Assembly (NCBI RefSeq): GCF_037975245.1
Contig: NC_092564.1
Span: forward strand, 24,488,484 to 24,552,483
From: Apostichopus japonicus
Lineage: Eukaryota > Echinodermata > Holothuroidea > Aspidochirotida > Stichopodidae
Direction of reading: 5' to 3'
Length of the DNA: 64,000 nt
This document shows positions 15,001 through 30,000 of this stretch, one piece after another (position 1 is the first letter of the stretch; each line of letters starts with the position of its first letter). The position numbers and the translations under genes are program-made. A model generated the notes under the pieces. It was not told where the DNA came from and searched no databases. It saw only the letters and a program-made list of their open reading frames with translations.

Positions 15001-18000
15001 TGGCTTGTAACATCAGGGCTGCTACTTGCTGAAACCGTTGTCAGAGTGGTTGAAGCCTCCGGAGTAGTGCTTGTACTCTCCTCGGTGCTGATCGATTTCG
15101 ATGAAGAAATAGCTGTCGTCTCGGAACTAGTTTCAGCTGTCGTGGTCAAGTCAGAAGAAGTAGATTCCAGAGAAGTTGTTAGCTCAGTTGTTACAACAGT
15201 TGTCTGATATGGAGTGGTCGTTTCCCCTACGGAGCTGGTCTCCTTCACAGCTGTCGAGTAAGAGGTTGTTTCCACGGTACTAGAGGAAGGTCCTGTTGTC
15301 TCGGAATCTGTAGTAGAACTCTCTGTGGATACGGTGGTAGACTCTGTGTTAGTTGTCTCGGCTGAGGATGTCAATCCTTCTGTCGATGTAGACTCACTTG
15401 TCACTCTTTCAGAGGTGGCAGATGTAGTGCTGGCTTGACTAGATGAAGCCTGGCTTGTAACCTCTGGGCTGCTACTTGCTGAAACCGTTGTCAGTGTGGT
15501 TGAAGCCTCTGGAGTAGTGCTGGTACTCTCCTCGGTGCTGATCGATTTCGATGAAGAAATAGCTGTCGTCTCGGAACTAGTTTCAGCTGTCGTGGTCAAG
15601 GCAGAAGAAGTAGATTCCAGAGATGTTGTTAGCTCAGTTGTTTCAACAGTTGTCTGATATGGAGTGGTCGTTTCCCCTACGGAGCTGGTCTCCTTCACAG
15701 CTGTCGAGTAAGAGGTTGTTTCCACGGTTCTAGAGGAAGGTCCTGTTGTCTCGGAACCTGTAGTAGAACTCTCTGTGGATACGGTGGTAGACTCTGTGTT
15801 AGTCGTCTCGGCTGAGGATGTCAATCCTTCTGTCGATGTAGACTCACTTGTCACTCTTTCAGAGGCAGCAGATGTAGTGCTGGCTTGACTAGGTGAAGCC
15901 TGGCTTGTAACCTCTGGGCTGCTACTTGCTGAAACCGTTGTCAGTGTGGTGGAAGTCTCCGGAGTAGTGCTGGTAATCTCCTCGGTGCTGATCGATTTCG
16001 ATGAAGAAATAGCTGTCGTCTCGGAACTAGTTTCAGCTGTCGTTGTCAAGGCAGAAGAAGAAGATTCCAGAGATGTTGTTAGCTCAGTTGTTTCAACATT
16101 TGTCTGAAATGGAGTGGTCGTTTCCCCTACGGAGCTGGTCTCCTTCACAGCTGTCGAGTAAGAGGTTGTTTCCACGGTACTAGAGGAAGGTCCTGTTGTC
16201 TCGGATCCTGTAGTAGAACTCTCTGTGGATACGGTGGTAGACTCTGTGTTAGTCGTCTCGGCTGAGGATGTCAATCCTTCTGTCGATGTAGACTCACTTG
16301 TCACTCTTTCAGAGGTAGCAGATGTAGTGCTGGCTTGAGTAGATGAAGCCTGGCTTGTAACCTCTGAGCTGCTACTTGCTGAAACCGTTGTCAATGTGGT
16401 TGAAGCCTCCGGAGTAGTGCTGGTACTCTCCTCGGTGCTGATCGATTTCGATGAAGAAATAGCTGTCGTCTCGGAACTAGTTTCAGCTGTCGTGGTCAAG
16501 GCAGAAGAAGTAGATTCCAGAGATGTTCTTAGCTCAGTTCTTTCAACAGTTGTCTGATATGGAGTGGTCGTTTCCCCTACGGAGCTGGTCTCCTTCACAG
16601 CTGTCGAGTAAGAGGTTGTTTCCACGGTAATAGAGGAAGGTCCTGTTGTCTCGGAACCTGTAGTAGAACTCTCTGTGGATACGGTGGTAGACTCTGTGTT
16701 AGTCGTCTCGGCTGAGGATGTCAATCCTTCTGTCGATGTAGACTCACTTGTCACTCTTTTAGAGGTAGCAGATGTAGTACTGGCTTGACTAGATGAAGCT
16801 TGGCTTGTAACCTCAGGGCTGCTACTTGCTGAAACCGTTGTCAGAGTGGTTGAAGCCTCCGGAGTAGTGCTGGTACTCTCCTCGGTGCTGATCGATTTCG
16901 ATGAAGAAATAGCTGTCGTCTCGGAACTAGTTTCAGCTGTCGTGGTCAAGTCAGAAGTAGTAGATTCCAGAGATGTTGTTAGCTCAGTTGTTTCAACAGT
17001 TGTCTGATATGGAGTGGTCGTTTCCCCTACGGAGCTGGTCTCCTTCACAGCTGTCAAGTAAGAGGTTGTTTCCACGGTAATAGAGGAAGGTCCTGTGGTC
17101 TCGGAACCTGTAGTAGAACTCTCTGTGGATACGGTGGTAGACTCTGTGTTAGTCATCTCGGCTGAGGAGGTCAATCCTTCTGTCGATGTAGACTCACTTG
17201 TCACTCTTTCAGAGGTAGCAGATGTAGTGCTGGCTTGACTAGATGAAGCTTGGCTTGTAACCTCTGGGCTGCTACTTGCTGAAACCGTTGTCAGTGTGGT
17301 TGAAGCCTCCGGAGTAGTGCTGGTACTCTCCTCGGTGCTGATCGATTTCGATGAAGATATAGCTGTCGTCTCGGAACTAGTTTCAGCTGTCGTGGTCAAG
17401 TCAGAAGAAGTAGATTCCAGAGATGTTGTTAGCTCAGTTGTTTCAACAGTTGTCTGATATGGAGTGGTCGTTTCCCCTACGGAGCTGGTCTCCTTCACAG
17501 CTGTCGAGTAAGAGGTTGTTTCCACGGTAATAGAGGAAGGTCCTGTTGTCTCGGAACCTGTAGTAGAACTCTCTGTGGATACGGTGGTAGACTCTGTGTT
17601 AGTCGTCTCGGCTGAGGATGTCAATCCTTCTGTCGATGTAGACTCACTTGTCACTCTTTCAGAGGTAGCAGATGTAGTGCTGGCTTGACTAGATGAAGCT
17701 TGGCTTGTAACATCAGGGCTGCTACTTGCTGAAACCGTTGTCAGTGTGGTTGAAGCCTCCGGAGTAGTGCTTGTACTCTCCTCGGTGCTGATCGATTTCG
17801 ATGAAGAAATAGCTGTCGTCTCGGAACTAGTTTCAGCTGTCGTGGTCAAGTCAGAAGAAGTAGATTCCAGAGAAGTTGTTAGCTCAGTTGTTACAACAGT
17901 TGTCTGATATGAAGTGATCGTTTCCCCTACGGAGCTGGTCTCCTTCACAGCTGTCGAGTAAGAGGTTGTTTCCACGGTACTAGAGGAAGGTCCTGTTGTC

Positions 18001-21000
18001 TCGGAACCTGTAGTAGAACTCTCTGTGGATACGGTGGTAGATTCTGTGTTAGTCGTCTCGGCTGAGGATGTCAATCCTTCTGTCGATGTAAACTCACTTG
18101 TCACTCTTTCAGAGGTAGCAGATGTAGTGCTGGCTTGACTAGATGAAGTTTGGCTTGTAACATCTGGGCTGCTACTTGCTGAAACCGTTGTCAGAGTGGT
18201 TGAAGCCTCCGGAGTAGTGCTGGTACTCTCCTCGGTGCTGATCGATTTCTCTGTGGATACGGTGGTAGACTCTGTGTTAGTCGTCTCGGCTGAGGATGTC
18301 AATCCTTCTGTCGATGTAGACTCACTTGTCACTCTTTCAGAGGAAGCAGATGTAGTGTTGGCTTGACTAGATGAAGCTTGGCTTGTAACATCTGGGCTGC
18401 TACTTGATGAAACCGTTGTCAGAGTGGTTGAAGCCTCCGGAATAGTGCTGGTACTCTCCTCGGTGCTGATCGATTTCGATGAAGAAAGAGCTGTCGTCTC
18501 GGAACTAGTTTCAGCTGTCGTGGTCAAGTCAGAAGAAGTAGATTCCAGAGATGTTCTTAGCTCAGTTGTTTCAACAGTTGTCTGATATGGAGTGGTCGTT
18601 TCCCCTACGGAGCTGGTCTCCTTCACAGCTGTCGAGTAAGAGGTTGTTTCCACGGTACTAGAGGAAGGTCCTGTTGTCTCGGAACCTGTAGTAGAACTCT
18701 CTGTGGATACGGTGGTAGACTCTGTGTTAGTCGTCTCGGCTGAGGATGTCAATCCTTCTGTCGATGTAGACTCACTTGTCACTCTTTCAGAGGAAGCAGA
18801 TGTAGTGCTGGCTTGACTAGATGAAGCTTGGCTTGTAACATCTGGGCTGCTACTTGATGAAACCGTTGTCAGAGTGGTTGAAGCCTCCGGAATAGTGCTG
18901 GTACTCTCCTCGGTGCTGATCGATTTCGATGAAGAAAGAGCTGTCGTCTCGGAACTAGTTTCAGCTGTCGTGGTCAAGTCAGAAGAAGTAGATTCCAGAG
19001 ATGTTCTTAGCTCAGTTGTTTCAACAGTTGTCTGATATGGAGTGGTCGTTTCCCCTACGGAGCTGGTCTCCTTCACAGCTGTCGAGTAAGAGGTTGTTTC
19101 CACGGTACTAGAGGAAGGTCCTGTTGTCTCGGAACCTGTAGTAGAACTCTCTGTGGATACGGTGGTAGATTCTGTGTTAGTCGTCTCGGCTGAGGATGTC
19201 AATCCTTCTGTCGATGTAGACTCACTTGTCACTCTTTCAGAGGTAGCAGATGTAGTGCTGACCTGACTAGATGAAGCTTGGTTTGTAACATCTGGGCTGC
19301 TACTTGCTGAAACCGTTGTCAGAGTGGTTGAAGCCTCCGGAGTAGTGCTTGTACTCTCCTCGGTGCTGATCGATTTCGATGAAGAAATAGCTGTCGTCTC
19401 GGAACTAGTTTCAGCTGTCGTGGTCAAGTCAGAAGAAGTAGATTCCAGAGAAGTTGTTAGCTCAGTTGTTACAACAGTTGTCTGATATGGAGTGGTCGTT
19501 TCCCCTACGGAGCTGGTCTCCTTCACAGCTGTCGAGTAAGAGGTTGTTTCCACGGTACTAGAGGAAGGTCCTGTTGTCTCGGAACCTGTAGTAGAACTCT
19601 CTGTGGATACGGTGGTAGACTCTGTGTTAGTAGTCTCGGCTGAGGATGTCAATCCTTCTGTCGATGTAGACTCACTTGTCACTCTTTCAGAGGTAGCAGA
19701 TGTAGTGCTTGCTTGACTAGATGAAGCCTGGCTTTTAACCTCTGGGCTGCTACTTGCTGAAACCGTTGTCAGTGTGGTTGAAGCCTCCGGAGTAGCGCTG
19801 GTACTCTCCTCGGTGCTGATCGACTTCGATGAAGAAATAGCTGTCGTCTCGGAACTAGTTTCAGCTGTCGTGGTCAAGGCAGAAGAAGTAGATTCCAGAG
19901 ATGTTGTTAGCTCAGTTGTTTCAACAGTTGTCTGATATGGAGTGGTCGTTTCCCCTACGGAGCTGGTCTCCTTCACAGCTGTCGAGTAAGAGGTTGTTTC
20001 CACGGTACTAGAGGAAGGTCCTGTTGTCTCGGAACCTGTAGTAGAACTCTCTGTGGATACGGTGGTAGATTCTGTGTTAGTCGTCTCGGCTGAGGATGTC
20101 AATCCTTCTGTCGATGTAGACTCACTTGTCACTCTTTCAGAGGTAGCAGATGTAGTGCTGGCTTGACTAGATGAAGCTTGGCTTGTAACATCAGGGCTGC
20201 TACTTGCTGAAACCGTTGTCAGAGTGGTTGAAGCCTCCGGAGTAGTGCTTGTACTCTCCTCGGTGCTGATCGATTTCGATGAAGAAATAGCTGTCGTCTC
20301 GGAACTAGTTTCAGCTGTCGTGGTCAAGTCAGAAGAAGTAGATTCCAGAGAAGTTGTTAGCTCAGTTGTTACAACAGTTGTCTGATATGGAGTGGTCGTT
20401 TCCCCTACGGAGCTGGTCTCCTTCACAGCTGTCGAGTAAGAGGTTGTTTCCACGGTACTAGAGGAAGGTCCTGTTGTCTCGGAATCTGTAGTAGAACTCT
20501 CTGTGGATACGGTGGTAGACTCTGTGTTAGTTGTCTCGGCTGAGGATGTCAATCCTTCTGTCGATGTAGACTCACTTGTCACTCTTTCAGAGGTGGCAGA
20601 TGTAGTGCTGGCTTGACTAGATGAAGCCTGGCTTGTAACCTCTGGGCTGCTACTTGCTGAAACCGTTGTCAGTGTGGTTGAAGCCTCTGGAGTAGTGCTG
20701 GTACTCTCCTCGGTGCTGATCGATTTCGATGAAGAAATATCTGTCGTCTCGGAACTAGTTTCAGCTGTCGTGGTCAAGGCAGAAGAAGTAGATTCCAGAG
20801 ATATTGTTAGCTCAGTTGTTTCAACAGTTGTCTGATATGGAGTGGTCGTTTCCCCTACGGAGCTGATCTCCTTCACAGCTGTCGAGTAAGAGGTTGTTTC
20901 CACTGTACTAGAGGAAGGTCCTGTTGTCTCGGAACCTGTAGTAGAACTCTCTGTGGATACGGTGGTAGATTCTGTGTTAGTCGTCTCGGCTGAGGATGTC

Positions 21001-24000
21001 AATCCTTCTGTCGATGTAGACTCACTTGTCACTCTTTCAGAGGTAGCAGATGTAGTGCTGACCTGACTAGATGAAGCTTGGTTTGTAACATCTGGGCTGC
21101 TACTTGCTGAAACCGTTGTCAGAGTGGTTGAAGCCTCCGGAGTAGTGCTTGTACTCTCCTCGGTGCTGATCGATTTCGATGAAGAAATAGCTGTCGTCTC
21201 GGAACTAGTTTCAGCTGTCGTGGTCAAGTCAGAAGAAGTAGATTCCAGAGAAGTTGTTAGCTCAGTTGTTACAACAGTTGTCTGATATGGAGTGGTCGTT
21301 TCCCCTACGGAGCTGGTCTCCTTCACAGCTGTCGAGTAAGAGGTTGTTTCCACGGTACTAGAGGAAGGTCCTGTTGTCTCGGAACCTGTAGTAGAACTCT
21401 CTGTGGATACGGTGGTAGACTCTGTGTTAGTTGTCTCGGCTGAGGATGTCAATCCTTCTGTCGATGTAGACTCACTTGTCACTCTTTCAGAGGTAGCAGA
21501 TGTAGTGCTGGCTTGACTAGATGAAGCCTGGCTTTTAACCTCTGGGCTGCTACTTGCTGAAACCGTTGTCAGTGTGGTTGAAGCCTCCGGAGTAGCGCTG
21601 GTACTCTCCTCGGTGCTGATCGACTTCGATGAAGAAATAGCTGTCGTCTCGGAACTAGTTTCAGCTGTCGTGGTCAAGGCAGAAGAAGTAGATTCCAGAG
21701 ATGTTGTTAGCTCAGTTGTTTCAACAGTTGTCTGATATGGAGTGGTCGTTTCCCCTACGGAGCTGGTCTCCTTCACAGCTGTCGAGTAAGAGGTTGTTTC
21801 CACGGTACTAGAGGAAGGTCCTGTTGTCTCGGAACCTGTAGTAGAACTCTCTGTGGATACGGTGGTAGATTCTGTGTTAGTCGTCTCGGCTGAGGATGTC
21901 AATCCTTCTGTCGATGTAGACTCACTTGTCACTCTTTCAGAGGTAGCAGATGTAGTGCTGGCTTGACTAGATGAAGCTTGGCTTGTAACATCAGGGCTGC
22001 TACTTGCTGAAACCGTTGTCAGAGTGGTTGAAGCCTCCGGAGTAGTGCTTGTACTCTCCTCGGTGCTGATCGATTTCGATGAAGAAATAGCTGTCGTCTC
22101 GGAACTAGTTTCAGCTGTCGTGGTCAAGTCAGAAGAAGTAGATTCCAGAGAAGTTGTTAGCTCAGTTGTTACAACAGTTGTCTGATATGGAGTGGTCGTT
22201 TCCCCTACGGAGCTGGTCTCCTTCACAGCTGTCGAGTAAGAGGTTGTTTCCACGGTACTAGAGGAAGGTCCTGTTGTCTCGGAACCTGTAGTAGAACTCT
22301 CTGTGGATACGGTGGTAGATTCTGTGTTAGTCGTCTCGGCTGAGGATGTCAATCCTTCTGTCGATGTAGACTCACTTGTCACTCTTTCAGAGGTAGCAGA
22401 TGTAGTGCTGGCTTGACTAGATGAAGCTTGGTTTGTAACATCTGGGCTGCTACTTGCTGAAACCGTTGTCAGAGTGGTTGAAGCCTCCGGAGTAGTGCTT
22501 GTACTCTCCTCGGTGCTGATCGATTTCGATGAAGAAATAGCTGTCGTCTCGGAACTAGTTTCAGCTGTCGTGGTCAAGTCAGAAGAAGTAGATTCCAGAG
22601 AAGTTGTTAGCTCAGTTGTTACAACAGTTGTCTGATATGGAGTGGTCGTTTCCCCTACGGAGCTGGTCTCCTTCACAGCTGTCGAGTAAGAGGTTGTTTC
22701 CACGGTACTAGAGGAAGGTCCTGTTGTCTCGGAATCTGTAGTAGAACTCTCTGTGGATACGGTGGTAGACTCTGTGTTAGTTGTCTCGGCTGAGGATGTC
22801 AATCCTTCTGTCGATGTAGACTCACTTGTCACTCTTTCAGAGGTGGCAGATGTAGTGCTGGCTTGACTAGATGAAGCCTGGCTTGTAACCTCTGGGCTGC
22901 TACTTGCTGAAACCGTTGTCAGTGTGGTTGAAGCCTCTGGAGTAGTGCTGGTACTCTCCTCGGTGCTGATCGATTTCGATGAAGAAATAGCTGTCGTCTC
23001 GGAACTAGTTTCAGCTGTCGTGGTCAAGGCAGAAGAAGTAGATTCCAGAGATATTGTTAGCTCAGTTGTTTCAACAGTTGTCTGATATGGAGTGGTCGTT
23101 TCCCCTACGGAGCTGATCTCCTTCACAGCTGTCGAGTAAGAGGTTGTTTCCACGGTACTAGAGGAAGGTCCTGTTGTCTCGGAACCTGTAGTAGAACTCT
23201 CTGTGGATACGGTGGTAGATTCTGTGTTAGTCGTCTCGGCTGAGGATGTCAATCCTTCTGTCGATGTAGACTCACTTGTCACTCTTTCAGAGGTAGCAGA
23301 TGTAGTGCTGGCTTGACTAGATGAAGCTTGGTTTGTAACATCTGGGCTGCTACTTGCTGAAACCGTTGTCAGAGTGGTTGAAGCCTCCGGAGTAGTGCTT
23401 GTACTCTCCTCGGTGCTGATCGATTTCGATGAAGAAATAGCTGTCGTCTCGGAACTAGTTTCAGCTGTCGTGGTCAAGTCAGAAGAAGTAGATTCCAGAC
23501 AAGTTGTTAGCTCAGTTGTTACAACAGTTGTCTGATATGGAGTGGTCGTTTCCCCTACGGAGCTGGTCTCCTTCACAGCTGTCGAGTAAGAGGTTGTTTC
23601 CACGGTACTAGAGGAAGGTCCTGTTGTCTCGGAATCTGTAGTAGAACTCTCTGTGGATACGGTGGTAGACTCTGTGTTAGTTGTCTCGGCTGAGGATGTC
23701 AATCCTTCTGTCGATGTAGACTCACTTGTCACTCTTTCAGAGGTGGCAGATGTAGTGCTGGCTTGACTAGATGAAGCCTGGCTTGTAACCTCTGGGCTGC
23801 TACTTGCTGAAACCGTTGTCAGTGTGGTTGAAGCCTCTGGAGTAGTGCTGGTACTCTCCTCGGTGCTGATCGATTTCGATGAAGAAATATCTGTCGTCTC
23901 GGAACTAGTTTCAGCTGTCGTGGTCAAGGCAGAAGAAGTAGATTCCAGAGATATTGTTAGCTCAGTTGTTTCAACAGTTGTCTGATATGGAGTGGTCGTT

Positions 24001-27000
24001 TCCCCTACGGAGCTGATCTCCTTCACAGCTGTCGAGTAAGAGGTTGTTTCCACGGTACTAGAGGAAGGTCCTGTTGTCTCGGAACCTGTAGTAGAACTCT
24101 CTGTGGATACGGTGGTAGATTCTGTGTTAGTCGTCTCGGCTGAGGATGTCAATCCTTCTGTCGATGTAGACTCACTTGTCACTCTTTCAGAGGTAGCAGA
24201 TGTAGTGCTGACCTGACTAGATGAAGCTTGGTTTGTAACATCTGGGCTGCTACTTGCTGAAACCGTTGTCAGAGTGGTTGAAGCCTCCGGAGTAGTGCTT
24301 GTACTCTCCTCGGTGCTGATCGATTTCGATGAAGAAATAGCTGTCGTCTCGGAACTAGTTTCAGCTGTCGTGGTCAAGTCAGAAGAAGTAGATTCCAGAG
24401 AAGTTGTTAGCTCAGTTGTTACAACAGTTGTCTGATATGGAGTGGTCGTTTCCCCTACGGAGCTGGTCTCCTTCACAGCTGTCGAGTAAGAGGTTGTTTC
24501 CACGGTACTAGAGGAAGGTCCTGTTGTCTCGGAACCTGTAGTAGAACTCTCTGTGGATACGGTGGTAGACTCTGTGTTAGTTGTCTCGGCTGAGGATGTC
24601 AATCCTTCTGTCGATGTAGACTCACTTGTCACTCTTTCAGAGGTAGCAGATGTAGTGCTGGCTTGACTAGATGAAGCCTGGCTTTTAACCTCTGGGCTGC
24701 TACTTGCTGAAACCGTTGTCAGTGTGGTTGAAGCCTCCGGAGTAGCGCTGGTACTCTCCTCGGTGCTGATCGACTTCGATGAAGAAATAGCTGTCGTCTC
24801 GGAACTAGTTTCAGCTGTCGTGGTCAAGGCAGAAGAAGTAGATTCCAGAGATGTTGTTAGCTCAGTTGTTTCAACAGTTGTCTGATATGGAGTGGTCGTT
24901 TCCCCTACGGAGCTGGTCTCCTTCACAGCTGTCGAGTAAGAGGTTGTTTCCACGGTACTAGAGGAAGGTCCTGTTGTCTCGGAACCTGTAGTAGAACTTT
25001 CTGTGGATACGGTGGTAGATTCTGTGTTAGTCGTCTCGGCTGAGGATGTCAATCCTTCTGTCGATGTAGACTCACTTGTCACTCTTTCAGAGGTAGCAGA
25101 TGTAGTGCTGGCTTGACTAGATGAAGCTTGGCTTGTAACATCAGGGCTGCTACTTGCTGAAACCGTTGTCAGAGTGGTTGAAGCCTCCGGAGTAGTGCTT
25201 GTACTCTCCTCGGTGCTGATCGATTTCGATGAAGAAATAGCTGTCGTCTCGGAACTAGTTTCAGCTGTCGTGGTCAAGTCAGAAGAAGTAGATTCCAGAG
25301 AAGTTGTTAGCTCAGTTGTTACAACAGTTGTCTGATATGAAGTGGTCGTTTCCCCTACGGAGCTGGTCTCCTTCACAGCTGTTGAGTAAGAGGTTGTTTC
25401 CACGGTACTAGAGGAAGGTCCTGTTGTCTCGGAACCTGTAGTAGAGCTCTCTGTGGATACGGTGGTAGACTCTGTGTTAGTCGTCTCGGCTGAGGATGTC
25501 AATCCTTCTGTCGATGTAGACTCACTTGTCACTCTTTCAGAGGTAGCAGATGTAGTGCTGGCTTGACTAGATGAAGCCTGGCTTGTAACCTCTGGGCTGC
25601 TACTTGCTGAAACCGTTGTCAGTGTGGTTGAAGCCTCTGGAGTAGTGCTGGTACTCTCCTCGGTGCTGATCGATTTCGATGAAGAAATATCTGTCGTCTC
25701 GGAACTAGTTTCAGCTGTCGTGGTCAAGGCAGAAGAAGTAGATTCCAGAGATGTTGTTAGCTCAGTTGTTTCAACAGTTGTCTGATATGGAGTGGTCGTT
25801 TCCCCTACGGAGCTGGTCTCCTTCACAGCTGTCGAGTAAGAGGTTGTTTCCACGGTACTAGAGGAAGGTCCTGTTGTCTCGGAACCTGTAGTAGAACTCT
25901 CTGTGGATACGGTGGTAGACTCTGTGTTAGTCGTCTCGGCTGAGGATGTCAATCCTTCTGTCGATGTAGACTCACTTGTCACTCTTTCAGAGGAAGCAGA
26001 TGTAGTGCTGGCTTGACTAGATGAAGCTTGGCTTGTAACATCTGGGCTGCTACTTGATGAAACCGTTGTCAGAGTGGTTGAAGCCTCCGGAATAGTGCTG
26101 GTACTCTCCTCGGTGCTGATCGATTTCGATGAAGAAAGAGCTGTCGTCTCGGAACTAGTTTCAGCTGTCGTGGTCAAGGCAGAAGAAGTAGATTCCAGAG
26201 ATGTTGTTAGCTCAGTTGTTTCAACAGTTGTCTGATATGGAGTGGTCGTTTCCCCTACGGAGCTGGTCTCCTTCACAGCTGTCGAGTAAGAGGTTGTTTC
26301 CACTGTACTAGAGGAAGGTCCTGTTGTCTCGGAACCTGTAGTAGAACTCTCTGTGGATACGGTGGTAGATTCTGTGTTAGTCGTCTCGGCTGAGGATGTC
26401 AATCCTTCTGTCGATGTAGACTCACTTGTCACTCTTTCAGAGGTAGCAGATGTAGTGCTGGCTTGACTAGATGAAGCTTGGCTTGTAACATCTGGGCTGC
26501 TACTTGCTGAAACCGTTGTCAGTGTGGTTGAAGCCTCCGGAGTAGCGCTGGTACTCTCCTCGGTGCTGATCGATTTCGATGAAGAAATAGCTGTCGTCTC
26601 GGAACTAGTTTCAGCTGTCGTGGTCAAGGCAGAAGAAGTAGATTCCAGAGATGTTGTTAGCTCAGTTGTTTCAACAGTTGTCTGATATGGAGTGGTCGTT
26701 TCCCCTACGGAGCTGGTCTCCTTCACAGCTGTCGAGTAAGAGGTTGTTTCCACGGTACTAGAGGAAGATCCTGTGGTCTCGGAACCTGTAGTAGAACTCT
26801 CTGTGGATACGGTGGTAGACTCTGTGTTAGTCGTCTCGGCTGAGGATGTCAATCCTTCTGTCGATGTAGACTCACTTGTCACTCTTTCAGAGGTGGCAGA
26901 TGTAGTGCTGGCTTGACTAGATGAAGCCTGGCTTGTAACCTCTGGGCTGCTACTTGCTGAAACCGTTGTCAGTGTGGTTGAAGCCTCTGGAGTAGTGCTG

Positions 27001-30000
27001 GTACTCTCCTCGGTGCTGATCGATTTCGATGAAGAAATATCTGTCGTCTCGGAACTAGTTTCAGCTGTCGTGGTCAAGGCAGAAGAAGTAGATTCCAGAG
27101 ATATTGTTAGCTCAGTTGTTTCAACAGTTGTCTGATATGGAGTGGTCGTTTCCCCTACGGAGCTGATCTCCTTCACAGCTGTCGAGTAAGAGGTTGTTTC
27201 CACGGTACTAGAGGAAGGTCCTGTTGTCTCGGAACCTGTAGTAGAACTCTCTGTGGATACGGTGGTAGATTCTGTGTTAGTCGTCTCGGCTGAGGATGTC
27301 AATCCTTCTGTCGATGTAGACTCACTTGTCACTCTTTCAGAGGTAGCAGATGTAGTGCTGGCTTGACTAGATGAAGCTTGGCTTGTAACATCTGGGCTGC
27401 TACTTGCTGAAACCGTTGTCAGTGTGGTTGAAGCCTCCGGAGTAGCGCTGGTACTCTCCTCGGTGCTGATCGATTTCGATGAAGAAATAGCTGTCGTCTC
27501 GGAACTAGTTTCAGCTGTCGTGGTCAAGGCAGAAGAAGTAGATTCCAGAGATGTTGTTAGCTCAGTTGTTTCAACAGTTGTCTGATATGGAGTGGTCGTT
27601 TCCCCTACGGAGCTGGTCTCCTTCACAGCTGTCGAGTAAGAGGTTGTTTCCACGGTACTAGAGGAAGATCCTGTGGTCTCGGAACCTGTAGTAGAACTCT
27701 CTGTGGATACGGTGGTAGACTCTGTGTTAGTCGTCTCGGCTGAGGATGTCAATCCTTCTGTCGATGTAGACTCACTTGTCACTCTTTCAGAGGTGGCAGA
27801 TGTAGTGCTGGCTTGACTAGATGAAGCCTGGCTTGTAACCTCTGGGCTGCTACTTGCTGAAACCGTTGTCAGTGTGGTTGAAGCCTCCGGAGTAGTGCTG
27901 GTACTCTCCTCGGTGCTGATCGATTTCGATGAAGAAATATCTGTCGTCTCGGAACTAGTTTCAGCTGTCGTGGTCAAGGCAGAAGAAGTAGATTCCAGAG
28001 ATATTGTTAGCTCAGTTGTTTCAACAGTTGTCTGATATGGAGTGGTCGTTTCCCCTACGGAGCTGATCTCCTTCACAGCTGTCGAGTAAGAGGTTGTTTC
28101 CACGGTACTAGAGGAAGGTCCTGTTGTCTCGGAACCTGTAGTAGAACTCTCTGTGGATACGGTGGTAGATTCTGTGTTAGTCGTCTCGGCTGAGGATGTC
28201 AATCCTTCTGTCGATGTAGACTCACTTGTCACTCTTTCAGAGGTAGCAGATGTAGTGCTGACCTGACTAGATGAAGCTTGGTTTGTAACATCTGGGCTGC
28301 TACTTGCTGAAACCGTTGTCAGAGTGGTTGAAGCCTCCGGAGTAGTGCTTGTACTCTCCTCGGTGCTGATCGATTTCGATGAAGAAATAGCTGTCGTCTC
28401 GGAACTAGTTTCAGCTGTCGTGGTCAAGTCAGAAGAAGTAGATTCCAGAGAAGTTGTTAGCTCAGTTGTTACAACAGTTGTCTGATATGGAGTGGTCGTT
28501 TTCCCTACGGAGCTGGTCTCCTTCAAAGCTGTCGAGTAAGAGGTTGTTTCCACGGTACTAGAGGAAGGTCCTGTTGTCTCGGAACCTGTAGTAGAACTCT
28601 CTGTGGATACGGTGGTAGACTCTGTGTTAGTTGTCTCGGCTGAGGATGTCAATCCTTCTGTCGATGTAGACTCACTTGTCACTCTTTCAGAGGTAGCAGA
28701 TGTAGTGCTGGCTTGACTAGATGAAGCCTGGCTTTTAACCTCTGGGCTGCTACTTGCTGAAACCGTTGTCAGTGTGGTTGAAGCCTCCGGAGTAGCGCTG
28801 GTACTCTCCTCGGTGCTGATCGACTTCGATGAAGAAATAGCTGTCGTCTCGGAACTAGTTTCAGCTGTCGTGGTCAAGGCAGAAGAAGTAGATTCCAGAG
28901 ATGTTGTTAGCTCAGTTGTTTCAACAGTTGTCTGATATGGAGTGGTCGTTTCCCCTACGGAGCTGGTCTCCTTCACAGCTGTCGAGTAAGAGGTTGTTTC
29001 CACGGTACTAGAGGAAGGTCCTGTTGTCTCGGAACCTGTAGTAGAACTCTCTGTGGATACGGTGGTAGACTCTGTGTTAGTTGTCTCGGCTGAGGATGTC
29101 AATCCTTCTGTCGATGTAGACTCACTTGTCACTCTTTCAGAGGTAGCAGATGTAGTGCTGGCTTGACTAGATGAAGCCTGGCTTTTAACCTCTGGGCTGC
29201 TACTTGCTGAAACCGTTGTCAGTGTGGTTGAAGCCTCCGGAGTAGCGCTGGTACTCTCCTCGATGCTGATCGACTTCGATGAAGAAATAGCTGTCGTCTC
29301 GGAACTAGTTTCAGCTGTCGTGGTCAAGGCAGAAGAAGTAGATTCCAGAGATGTTGTTAGCTCAGTTGTTTCAACAGTTGTCTGATATGGAGTGGTCGTT
29401 TCCCCTACGGAGCTGGTCTCCTTCACAGCTGTCGAGTAAGAGGTTGTTTCCACGGTACTAGAGGAAGGTCCTGTTGTCTCGGAACCTGTAGTAGAACTCT
29501 CTGTGGATACGGTGGTAGATTCTGTGTTAGTCGTCTCGGCTGAGGATGTCAATCCTTCTGTCGATGTAGACTCACTTGTCACTCTTTCAGAGGTAGCAGA
29601 TGTAGTGCTGGCTTGACTAGATGAAGCTTGGCTTGTAACATCAGGGCTGCTACTTGCTGAAACCGTTGTCAGAGTGGTTGAAGCCTCCGGAGTAGTGCGT
29701 GTACTCTCCTCGGTGCTGATCGACTTCGATGAAGAAATAGCTGTCGTCTCGGAACTAGTTTCAGCTGTCGTGGTCAAGTCAGAAGAAGTAGATTCCAGAG
29801 AAGTTGTTAGCTCAGTTGTTACAACAGTTGTCTGATATGGAGTGGTCGTTTCCCCTACGGAGCTGGTCTCCTTCACAGCTGTTGAGTAAGAGGTTGTTTC
29901 CACGGTACTAGAGGAAGGTCCTGTTGTCTCGGAACCTGTAGTAGAACTCTCTGTGGATACGGTGGTAGACTCTGTGTTAGTCGTCTCGGCTGAGGATGTC

